Assembly: GCA_045579045.1 (NCBI GenBank)
Contig: JAZNLL010000030.1
Span: forward strand, 1 to 35,493
Origin: Avoscillospira sp045579045
GTDB lineage: Bacteria > Bacillota > Clostridia > Oscillospirales > Oscillospiraceae
Length of the DNA: 35,493 nucleotides
Reading direction: 5' to 3'
The notes under the pieces: generated by a model
Databases searched by the model: none
What the model was told of the DNA's origin: nothing
Seen by the model: only the letters and a program-made list of their open reading frames with translations
Position numbers and translations under genes: made by a program
In this document: piece after piece, positions 4,927 to 10,223 of the stretch
Position numbering within the stretch: position 1 is the first letter of the stretch
Layout of the letters: every line of letters starts with the position of its first letter

Positions 4927-4942
4927 GTCGCAATGTTGCGAC
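4927..4942. promoter_or_regulatory. GTCGCA palindromic operator, site 1
   Basis: GTCGCAATGTTGCGAC, 7-bp arms around TG. It lies between the -10 box (4954-4959) and the ribosome binding site of the leftward regulator, where bound repressor would block transcription. A half site GTCGCA at 4991-4996 sits upstream of the -35 box. Confidence 0.75.
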
Positions 4943-4953
4943 TTCTTGAATAT

Positions 4954-4982
4954 AAAATATAGCATTAACATGAATTTGTCAA
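4954..4982 (-). promoter_or_regulatory. Leftward promoter of the 4701-4907 regulator
   Basis: On the minus strand TTGACA (4982-4977), 17-nt spacer, TATTTT (4959-4954). A consensus -35 with near-consensus -10, flanked by GTCGCA operator elements on both sides. Confidence 0.8.
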
Positions 4983-5020
4983 TACCTAAAGTCGCATTTT
5001 TTGAAATTTTAATATTTTAG

Positions 5021-5049
5021 TTGCATTTTTAGGACTGCTGTGTTATCTT
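5021..5049 (+). promoter_or_regulatory. Rightward promoter of the CI-like repressor
   Basis: TTGCAT (5021-5026), 17-nt spacer, TATCTT (5044-5049), preceded by a TG-extended -10. It lies 35 nt before the repressor start at 5084 and is divergent from the promoter at 4954-4982. Confidence 0.65.
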
Positions 5050-5083
5050 AAATTTAAGAATATCATCTAAGGGGGTGATAATC

Positions 5084-5437
5084 ATGAACACAGGTTCCAG
5101 AATAAGAGATCGACGCAAGCAGCTTGGCTTGTCGGCTGATGAGCTTGCAGACAAAATCGGAGTTTCTCGTTCAACAATGTTTCGTTATGAGAATGGCTAT
5201 ATAGAAAAAGTGCCTCTTGACTATCTTGGCATTTTGTCTTCCGTTCTTTGCACTACACCAGAATATCTTATGGGTTGGAGCGATGATCCGGCTTCAAAAG
5301 AAAAAAGTGAAGACGGAGATCCCTCTCAGTTCTCCGCCTTCGAGTTGGAAGTCATCAAGCGGCTCCGCCGGCTGACTGAGGAGCAGCAGCAGGCATTTCT
5401 TCTGATTCTATCCGGCTCAGATACGCAAGAGCCTTAG
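5084..5437 (+). CDS. CI-like XRE repressor
   Basis: A 117-residue protein (MNTGSRIRDRRKQLGLSADE). A canonical XRE HTH spans about 5-60 ('ADELADKIGVSRSTMFRYENGYIEKVPLDYLGILSSVLCTTPEYLMGW'). It is followed by a linker and a helical C-terminus 'AFELEVIKRLRRLTEEQQQAFLLIL' that may mediate oligomerisation. There is no LexA-type peptidase domain. The frame opens at a GTG (5075), but the ATG at 5084 has AGGGGG 8 nt upstream. Its 3' end overlaps a convergent small frame by about 80 nt. Probably the lysogeny repressor of one of the operator systems here. Confidence 0.8.
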   Translation: MNTGSRIRDRRKQLGLSADELADKIGVSRSTMFRYENGYIEKVPLDYLGILSSVLCTTPEYLMGWSDDPASKEKSEDGDPSQFSAFELEVIKRLRRLTEEQQQAFLLILSGSDTQEP

Positions 5438-5498
5438 CCAGATTTTCTTCGCTGGCTTCTCGCATTGCCAGGATGATCTTTATTTCCAATGCAGTCAT
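5355..5498 (-). CDS. Small 47-aa ORF, convergent with the repressor
   Basis: Frame starting MTALEIKIILAMREASEENL with a strong GGAGGAGCAGCTG leader before its ATG at 5498. Helical with an Ala-rich tail. It overlaps the 3' 83 nt of the rightward repressor gene on the opposite strand. It is also in frame with the upstream duplicate gene, so it may be translated alone or as part of a 166-residue fusion. The dedicated ribosome binding site supports independent translation. No family recognised. Confidence 0.45.
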   Translation of the reverse strand: MTALEIKIILAMREASEENLAKALAYLSRIESEEMPAAAPQSAGGAA

Positions 5499-5855
5499 CA
5501 GCTGCTCCTCCTTGTTTTTATTGTTTGCCGGTGCGATTATGCGCCAACATCCATCGCACCGGCTGGCCTGTGGGGAGACCTTGCAGCTTTTATAGATCCC
5601 TGTCCCACCGCTGCAACAATGGGACAGGTGCCGGGGCTTCGATCTGAGTGGGTCTCTGATCTGGCTCCATCCTATCATTCGTTGATCCTTTTGCATAGGA
5701 GACAACTGTCTGAATGCCGAAATAAGGGTCACTTCTTCCAAAGCCTTAAATTTGAATTTTTCAACAATCTCTTTGCTGAGATCCGTCAATTGTTCTTCCG
5801 ACATTTCAGAAATCATCCGAACGAAGTCGTGTTCTTCTCTATTAAGTTTTTCCAT
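5355..5855 (-). CDS. Duplicate helical-protein gene with recombinant C-terminus
   Basis: The first ~57 residues (MEKLNREEHDFVRMISEMSE to 'SPMQKDQ') copy the gene at 3541-3780 with few changes. Identity then ends, and the frame continues through a Cys-rich stretch ('SHCCSGG...CDGCW') before running in frame into the 47-residue ORF at 5355-5498, giving 166 residues. The original C-terminus 'LIREAIWLAEGNQRIREM' is lost. Either a functional chimera or a truncated duplicate that reads through by chance; the second is as likely. The start ATG at 5855 is conserved in both copies. Confidence 0.45.
   Translation of the reverse strand: MEKLNREEHDFVRMISEMSEEQLTDLSKEIVEKFKFKALEEVTLISAFRQLSPMQKDQRMIGWSQIRDPLRSKPRHLSHCCSGGTGIYKSCKVSPQASRCDGCWRIIAPANNKNKEEQLMTALEIKIILAMREASEENLAKALAYLSRIESEEMPAAAPQSAGGAA
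5527..5563. other. 10-bp inverted repeat, hairpin
   Basis: GCCGGTGCGA / TCGCACCGGC separated by 17 nt. It lies in the interval between the repressor 3' end and the duplicated block. With the next hairpin it could define a structured RNA. Confidence 0.5.
5599..5628. other. 9-bp inverted repeat, hairpin
   Basis: CCTGTCCCA / TGGGACAGG with a 12-nt loop, 35 nt after the preceding hairpin and about 50 nt before the 260-bp repeat copy. No U-tract, so not a standard terminator. Confidence 0.5.
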
Positions 5856-5940
5856 CACACTTATCTCCTCATCATGATCCGTAGATATCCGCCACGCTCA
5901 CACCCAGTGCCCTGCAGATTGGCATGATCTCATCGGCATA
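5681..5940. repeat. 260-bp direct repeat, copy B
   Basis: Partner of 3606-3865, offset 2,075 bp, same orientation, no gaps. It covers the shared part of the helical gene and the shared C-terminus of the XRE paralogues. Confidence 0.85.
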
Positions 5941-6078
5941 AAGTGGTCGCTTACAGTTAATGATTCTGGAAAAAATATCTCGTCTAATCCCTGCTCTATC
6001 GGCTACCGCAGTAATCTTCTTGTCATTGTCCACGATAAGTTGTTTCACTCTACGATTTGTTGAAAATCGATCTTCCAT
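5872..6078 (-). CDS. XRE-family HTH regulator, paralogue B
   Basis: A 68-residue Cro-like protein (MEDRFSTNRRVKQLIVDNDK). The HTH at about 18-42 reads 'ITAVADRAGIRRDIFSRIINCKR'. The last 22 residues match paralogue A (3797-4003), while the DNA-reading N-terminus differs. The promoter is a consensus TTGACA-17-TATTAT whose spacer is exactly filled by a CTCAAT palindrome, with a second palindrome between promoter and start. This gene or the divergent regulator at 6237 is therefore probably the ligand of those operators. AAAGGAGG precedes the start. Confidence 0.8.
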   Translation of the reverse strand: MEDRFSTNRRVKQLIVDNDKKITAVADRAGIRRDIFSRIINCKRPLYADEIMPICRALGVSVADIYGS

Positions 6079-6099
6079 TTTTTTGCACCTCCTTTGTAA

Positions 6100-6116
6100 C
6101 TCAATAAATCATTGAG
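6100..6116. promoter_or_regulatory. CTCAAT palindromic operator O1
   Basis: CTCAATAAATCATTGAG, 17 bp with 6-bp inverted arms, just downstream of the leftward -10. Its centre is 32 bp (three helical turns) from O2, a spacing suited to cooperative binding. Confidence 0.7.
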
Positions 6117-6125
6117 CTTAATTGC

Positions 6126-6154
6126 ATAATACTCCACATTTCATTGAGTGTCAA
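6126..6154 (-). promoter_or_regulatory. Leftward promoter of XRE paralogue B
   Basis: Minus strand TTGACA (6154-6149), 17-nt spacer, TATTAT (6131-6126). Near-consensus. The spacer 6132-6148 is operator O2. Confidence 0.85.
6132..6148. promoter_or_regulatory. CTCAAT operator O2, filling the promoter spacer
   Basis: CTCCACATTTCATTGAG: one perfect half site (CATTGAG) and one degenerate half (CTC). It occupies exactly the 17 bp between -35 and -10, so binding would exclude RNA polymerase. Confidence 0.6.
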
Positions 6155-6185
6155 GACATAAGTTTTGTTTTTTCTAAATAATTTG

Positions 6186-6214
6186 TTGACATATCGTAAA
6201 CACTATTATATTAT
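6186..6214 (+). promoter_or_regulatory. Rightward promoter of the regulator at 6237
   Basis: TTGACA (6186-6191), 17-nt spacer, TATTAT (6209-6214), 23 nt before the start codon. Same hexamers as the divergent leftward promoter 32 bp away, a typical two-promoter lysogeny switch layout. Confidence 0.85.
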
Positions 6215-6236
6215 CGTCTCAAGGATGTGATTAAAA

Positions 6237-6731
6237 ATGGGTAAATTAGAAATTGCAGCAGCCCTTAAAAACGCAAGAAATTACCGTGGTTTTACACAAG
6301 CAGATGCTGCAAAAGCAACAGATCTTACTTACCAAGCCATCAGCAACTACGAGAGAGGAACAAACCGTGTTGATTCTCTTACTCTCGATAAACTCTGCTC
6401 CCTCTATAGAATTTCTGTTGAAAGTGTTTTGGACTGCCGCGAATGGGAACTTGATTATGTTGAGGATTTTCTCCGAGCTAAAGACGAAGCAACAAAAAGG
6501 GATATCTTGAAAGGATGTGGTCCTTGTCCTCGTTTTATTTGTGAGTACAATGACTATCTTCTTGGAGCAGGAAAAATGTCCACCTCCGTTCCCGAAGGTG
6601 GACATGCAGAAAATATCGTAAAGATTGCTGGTCGTGATGGCAGGTTTGTTGAAAAGCGGTTGAGCGACAAGGAGCTGCAAGCCCTTATGGCATTCGTGGA
6701 CCTGCTGCCCGATGCCGCCGATGACCTATAA
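6237..6731 (+). CDS. XRE-family repressor of lysogeny/excision type
   Basis: A 164-residue protein (MGKLEIAAALKNARNYRGFT). The N-terminal XRE HTH covers about 5-62 ('FTQADAAKATDLTYQAISNYERGTNRVDSLTLDKLCSLYRISVESVL'). Then comes a variable middle region with Cys ('KGCGPCPRFIC') and a C-terminal helix. It is divergent from XRE paralogue B across two CTCAAT operators and convergent (6-bp overlap) with an ImmA-like protease gene. An ImmR-type repressor cleaved by ImmA is the obvious model, although in ICEBs1-like elements the two genes are co-directional. Confidence 0.8.
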   Translation: MGKLEIAAALKNARNYRGFTQADAAKATDLTYQAISNYERGTNRVDSLTLDKLCSLYRISVESVLDCREWELDYVEDFLRAKDEATKRDILKGCGPCPRFICEYNDYLLGAGKMSTSVPEGGHAENIVKIAGRDGRFVEKRLSDKELQALMAFVDLLPDAADDL

Positions 6732-7280
6732 TTGATGTGCCGCTATGTAATCTGCAAACTGCCGATACACATGCCTCTCCAGCGGTGATATTAGAAATCT
6801 GTTCCGTTGATACAGCAGTTCCATTCGCTCCGCCCGAAACTGTGCCGCCTGATGACTGATATCACACAGCTCTGCGATTTGCTCCGGTGTTTTGGCACCA
6901 CAGCCCCATAGCACGCAGGCCGGCGCCAACAGTCTGGATGCAAACACATTGGCCTCCTGTTCGATGGGATTGTCCTTCGTCGTTGGTTCACGGTTTACCA
7001 ACTCATACCGCCCCACATGCCCCAACAGAATATGCCCCAGCTCGTGAGCTGCGGTAAATCTCTGGCGGTGCAGAGGGATCTCGTTGGACACCATGATAAC
7101 CGGCACCTGCTGCGCAACAAAACTCATTCCATCGTTTTCATCTGTCGGGGTGTAATACTTCATTTGTATTCCCAGCTCTTTGCAGATTTCCCCCGGTTTG
7201 ATAGGCAGTTCCCTTATGTCCATGTCAATCAACAGTTTCCAAGTCATATCTCTTGCGTTTTGATAATCTGTGTAATGCAA
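6726..7280 (-). CDS. ImmA/IrrE-type metallopeptidase
   Basis: A 184-residue protein from a TTG start with GGAGGTG upstream. The zinc motif HELGH (in 'FTAAHELGHILLGH') lies near residue 80, with a downstream 'EQEANVFASRLLAP' supplying the third ligand (E), as in the ImmA/IrrE (DUF955) family. The N-terminal 'DIRELPIKPGEICKELGIQM' also fits. Known members cleave XRE repressors to induce mobile elements. Here it is convergent with the repressor at 6237. The frame extends upstream to 7376, but without a ribosome binding site. Confidence 0.85.
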   Translation of the reverse strand: MHYTDYQNARDMTWKLLIDMDIRELPIKPGEICKELGIQMKYYTPTDENDGMSFVAQQVPVIMVSNEIPLHRQRFTAAHELGHILLGHVGRYELVNREPTTKDNPIEQEANVFASRLLAPACVLWGCGAKTPEQIAELCDISHQAAQFRAERMELLYQRNRFLISPLERHVYRQFADYIAAHQL

Positions 7281-7388
7281 GAAAATCACCTCCACAAAGA
7301 ATTGTAGAGGTGATTGATTGTAATGTCTGCAAGTAAATATTGCCAATTCCGGCAGCAAAACATATTTATCGACCATTTATCCACCGTC

Positions 7389-7441
7389 CAAGGCTCCTCT
7401 TGAGGGGAGCAGTCACGGCTCCGCCGTGACTGAGAGGTGGA
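7389..7441. repeat. Double-hairpin dispersed repeat, copy 4
   Basis: GGCTCCTCTT-GAGGGGAGC, then GTCACGGC-TCC-GCCGTGAC, then TGAGAGG. It lies between the ImmA gene and the rightward gene at 7468, and an upstream-extended reading of that gene would take its first codons from this repeat. Confidence 0.75.
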
Positions 7442-7467
7442 AGCAAATCAATAAAGGACTGATAATT

Positions 7468-8004
7468 TTGTCTTTAGAATCATCCGAAAATATACAGCTG
7501 AGAAACGAAATATTCGAATTAAAAGAAGAGCTTTCTACCGTACGATCCGAGCGTCATAAGTATTGGCTTGATTCCTACAAGTACGCTCAAGAATCATTGC
7601 GTTATGAGAATATGGCAGTTCGCAACAAAAGATTTCGTGTTGTTCTTTTTGTTCTCGCTCTTTTAGCTGTTCTATACTCCATAGCTGCCACCAAATACAT
7701 TGATACTTGTGAACAGCAGATTGCATCGTTAAAAGAAGACAAAGAATACATTGATTACGACAACACCTTTGTTCCTGAGGACTACCGAAAAGGTTACAAC
7801 GACGCCATCTGCGGCAACAAACCTGCTCCCGAATATATCCAGTGCTATAATTGCGAATATTGGAATCCCGACTATAGTGATTACATACACTTTTTTGAGG
7901 TCAATTCTATTTGGATTCCACTTTGCGAAAGCTGCTTAGATTCTGATGATATTATAACCATCATGGGCGAAGACTATCGTTTCAGTCCAGCTTCATATCC
8001 ATAA
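7468..8004 (+). CDS. Membrane protein with coiled coil and zinc-ribbon-like tail
   Basis: A 178-residue protein from TTG (7468), AAAGGA upstream. Residues ~8-45 form a coiled coil ('NIQLRNEIFELKEELSTVRS'). One membrane helix follows at about 58-75 ('VVLFVLALLAVLYSIAAT'), then a short second helix and a 90-residue domain. That domain carries 'YRKGYNDAICGN' and two CxxC pairs, 'CYNC' and 'CESC', about 35 residues apart, which is zinc-ribbon-like. It ends 15 nt before the integrase and is probably co-transcribed with it. I recognise no family; a membrane-linked role in element maintenance or defence is only a guess. Confidence 0.7.
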   Translation: MSLESSENIQLRNEIFELKEELSTVRSERHKYWLDSYKYAQESLRYENMAVRNKRFRVVLFVLALLAVLYSIAATKYIDTCEQQIASLKEDKEYIDYDNTFVPEDYRKGYNDAICGNKPAPEYIQCYNCEYWNPDYSDYIHFFEVNSIWIPLCESCLDSDDIITIMGEDYRFSPASYP

Positions 8005-8019
8005 GAAAGGAGTCCTGCC

Positions 8020-9156
8020 ATGCAATGCCGCAAATGCCGTATTCAGATACCAGATGAAAGTAAATTCTGTCTCCGCTGCGGCGCCCGGCAGGACATCACC
8101 CGAAAGCCCAAGAACCGCGGCAACGGGCAAGGCTCCGTCTACCAGCGGTCAAATAAAACATGGATCGCCGTCCGCACCGTCGGCTACTATACGGATGCCA
8201 ACGGCAAGACCAGACGAAAGACCGTTTCCAAATCCGGCTTCAAGACCAAAAAGGAAGCTCTGGAATACCTCCCCCAGCTTACGGCACAGCCCAAGCGAAA
8301 GAAGGAGATCACCTTCCAGAAGCTCTATGAAACATGGCTTCCCACCCATCAGGCCGGCAAGTCCACCATGGATTGCTACAAATCCGCCTTCAACTGGTTC
8401 CGTCCTGTCCATTTCATGAATATGTCCGATATCGACATCGACGATCTGCAGGTCTGTCTGGACGAATGTCCCAAGGGCAAACGCACCAAAGAGAACATGA
8501 AAGCCCTTTGCGGATTGCTTTATAAGTATGCCATCCCCAGAAACTTTGCTTCCTTGGAAATGGGTCACTATCTGGTCATCCGTGCCGAAGGCTCGGAAGA
8601 AAAGGATGCCCTTCCCATGTCCGTGGTAGAGAAGCTGCGGAAGGCCGTCGGCACTGTTCCCTATGCCGATTATGTTGTCGCCCAATGCTACCTCGGCTTC
8701 CGTCCCTCTGAGCTGCTGGCTCTGGATGCGAAGTGCTATGATCGAAAGCAGCGTGCCTTTGTCGGCGGTGCCAAGACCGATGCCGGCAAAGATCGTGTGG
8801 TCACCGTCTCTCCCAAGATCCAACCCATCATCGATAATCTGCTCCGTGACAAGATCAGCGGACCTGTGTTCTGTGCTCCCAGCGGAAAGCCTATGGGCAT
8901 TGCCACCTACCGTGATGTTTTCTACGCAGCTCTGGATGCCGTAGGCGCAGACAATCCCATCATAGGCGAAGGTGATACCCGGCGTCACAAATACACGCCC
9001 CACTCCTGCAGACACACCTTTGCCACGCTGATGAAGAATGTGGATGCCCCGGACAAGGATAAGCTCCGTCTGATCGGCCACACATCCACCGAAATGCTCC
9101 GTCATTACCAGGATGTAGACATCGAAAGTCTGAGAAAAATCACCGATGCGATCTAA
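8020..9156 (+). CDS. int: Tyrosine site-specific integrase with N-terminal zinc ribbon
   Basis: A 378-residue integrase. Residues 3-22 form a zinc ribbon (CRKC...CLRC). Then come a basic AP2-like arm-binding domain ('GQGSVYQRSNKTWIAVRTVGYYTDANGKTRRKTVSKS'), a core-binding SAM-like domain (about 95-175) and the catalytic domain. The catalytic residues seen are R in 'YLGFRPSELLAL', H-xx-R in 'HSCRHTF', the histidine of 'LIGHTS' and the nucleophile Y in 'RHYQD'. The zinc ribbon is an unusual addition. It points at tRNA-Pro(GGG) about 210 bp downstream, the likely attachment gene. GAAAGGAG precedes the ATG. Confidence 0.92.
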   Translation: MQCRKCRIQIPDESKFCLRCGARQDITRKPKNRGNGQGSVYQRSNKTWIAVRTVGYYTDANGKTRRKTVSKSGFKTKKEALEYLPQLTAQPKRKKEITFQKLYETWLPTHQAGKSTMDCYKSAFNWFRPVHFMNMSDIDIDDLQVCLDECPKGKRTKENMKALCGLLYKYAIPRNFASLEMGHYLVIRAEGSEEKDALPMSVVEKLRKAVGTVPYADYVVAQCYLGFRPSELLALDAKCYDRKQRAFVGGAKTDAGKDRVVTVSPKIQPIIDNLLRDKISGPVFCAPSGKPMGIATYRDVFYAALDAVGADNPIIGEGDTRRHKYTPHSCRHTFATLMKNVDAPDKDKLRLIGHTSTEMLRHYQDVDIESLRKITDAI

Positions 9157-9198
9157 ACTTCCAAGCGTTTGGCGATTTGAAATTTCCCGAAACAGCAA

Positions 9199-9231
9199 AA
9201 ACCCCTCTTGAGTTTCTTCAAGAGGGGTTTT
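9199..9231. terminator. Bidirectional terminator after integrase
   Basis: ACCCCTCTTGA / TCAAGAGGGGT stem, 6-nt loop, followed by TTTT and preceded by AAAA. A textbook intrinsic terminator in both directions. Confidence 0.9.
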
Positions 9232-9329
9232 GGATTCTCGGTTTCTGTATGTAATAGGTTAGTAATAGAATGATATTTCACAAAACTACGCAAAACTTTT
9301 CTATTTTAAAAAGTTCGGAAAACAAAACA

Positions 9330-9363
9330 AAACGACCTAAAAACTTTCGTTTTTAGGTCGTTT
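9330..9363. terminator. Terminator of tRNA-Pro
   Basis: AACGACCTAAAAAC / GTTTTTAGGTCGTT stem with a 4-nt loop directly after the 3' end of tRNA-Pro on the minus strand, then a T-rich run. The element/chromosome boundary should lie near here. Confidence 0.8.
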
Positions 9364-9364
9364 C

Positions 9365-9441
9365 TGGTCCGAGTGCTGAGATTCGAACTCAGGGCCTCTT
9401 GAACCCCATTCAAGCGCGATACCAAACTTCGCCACACCCGG
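9365..9441 (-). tRNA. tRNA-Pro(GGG), encoded CCA; probable attachment gene
   Basis: Acceptor CCGGGTG/CACTCGG with discriminator A and CCA. The anticodon stem CTTGA/TCAAG carries loop ATGGGGT (anticodon GGG, proline), and the T-loop is TTCGAAT. The integrase gene lies next to its 3' end, the classic arrangement for tRNA-targeted integration, so the attachment core is probably the T-arm/acceptor part. The other junction is outside the window. Confidence 0.92.
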
Positions 9442-9472
9442 AAAACTTGTTGCTGATTTACTCAGCCCCGAT

Positions 9473-9501
9473 ATAATAACACAGCAGTTCTGAAATTGCA
9501 A
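9473..9501 (-). promoter_or_regulatory. Promoter of tRNA-Pro
   Basis: Minus strand TTGCAA (9501-9496), 17-nt spacer, TATTAT (9478-9473), 31 bp upstream of the mature tRNA 5' end. Confidence 0.75.
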
Positions 9502-9537
9502 GTGTTTTCTTTCAAAAATCTCAAATTTTTTATTTGT

Positions 9538-10161
9538 TCAGTATTTGTTATTTTCCGAGAATATTTTGGACTTAAATTCATTCAGAAGTTCAAATATCTT
9601 GAATTTCAAAATATAGCCGCCCTCATTTTCCGTGATAAGCTCAATTTCTTCATGGCTGAAACCGGCGGAGACTGCCGCTGTTTCCAGTTCTTCTGCCGTT
9701 GCACAAAAACAAACAGAAGGAAAAGCCACACACCACCAGTTCTTCCCTTCCCCTGCCCCGATGGTCACACGCAGAGCAGGATAAACTCCGGCAGGTAGTG
9801 CAAAGCTCTCATAGTATCGGGTGGGAAAACGCTCTTTTCCTAAGGTCACCGCAACTTCATGCCTGCTTCCTTTGGCAGCAAGGCAGGCTTTTGCGGCTGC
9901 CTCAATCTCCGGCAACGCTTGTACAAGCGCCGTTCTGGGTTCTTTTGCCTGCTGAACCAGTGGTTCCGTCACTGCCAGTACCGCATCACGAACCATGAGC
10001 TTTTCAGCCTGATCCCGTTCTGAATCGGAATTGGCTACCACATGAAGCCGCACCAGCTTATCAGCCAAGGCTCTCTGCTCCTGCTGCATGGCGGCAGCGA
10101 CTGTCAGTGTACCTGCAGTCAGCAACAAAATCACCGTTAAGACAGAAATCCATTTTTTCAT
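9538..10161 (-). CDS. spoIIR: Stage II sporulation protein R
   Basis: A 207-residue secreted signalling protein (MKKWISVLTVILLLTAGTLT). A signal peptide/membrane anchor at 5-25 is followed by the SpoIIR signature 'LADKLVRLHVVANSDSERDQAEKLMVRDAVL' and 'WWCVAFPSVCF'. In sporulating Firmicutes the forespore makes SpoIIR under sigma-F; it crosses to the mother cell and triggers SpoIIGA to process pro-sigma-E. The start is the ATG at 10161. No strong ribosome binding site is present and the leader is an 18-bp-class hairpin ending in T6, discussed separately. Downstream of ispE in the same direction. Confidence 0.9.
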   Translation of the reverse strand: MKKWISVLTVILLLTAGTLTVAAAMQQEQRALADKLVRLHVVANSDSERDQAEKLMVRDAVLAVTEPLVQQAKEPRTALVQALPEIEAAAKACLAAKGSRHEVAVTLGKERFPTRYYESFALPAGVYPALRVTIGAGEGKNWWCVAFPSVCFCATAEELETAAVSAGFSHEEIELITENEGGYILKFKIFELLNEFKSKIFSENNKY

Positions 10162-10166
10162 AAAAA

Positions 10167-10208
10167 ACACCGTCCGTATGTAAGATTTTCTTACAGTATG
10201 GACGGTGT
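10167..10208. terminator. Hairpin between ispE and spoIIR
   Basis: Arms ACACCGTCCGTATGTAAG (10167-10184) and CTTACAGTATGGACGGTGT (10190-10208) with one bulge. On the minus strand it is followed by TTTTTT that runs straight into the spoIIR ATG. It should terminate ispE transcripts and mask spoIIR translation in read-through RNA. Confidence 0.8.
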
Positions 10209-10223
10209 TTTGCTGTTTTATAC
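10195..10223 (-). promoter_or_regulatory. Candidate sigma-F promoter of spoIIR
   Basis: Minus strand GTATA (10223-10219, overlapping the ispE stop codon), 15-nt spacer, GTCCATACTG (from 10203). This resembles the sigma-F/G consensus GYATA - about 15 - GGnnAnAnT, with one mismatch in the -10. Transcripts would start near the hairpin loop. Confidence 0.45.

Noticed and set aside
7426..7467. Upstream extension of the membrane-protein gene to 7426
   Set aside because: Those codons come from the double-hairpin repeat; the TTG at 7468 has the ribosome binding site.
9157..9364. Search for a further small gene between integrase and tRNA-Pro
   Set aside because: Only two strong terminator hairpins and A/T-rich sequence are present; no frame with a ribosome binding site.
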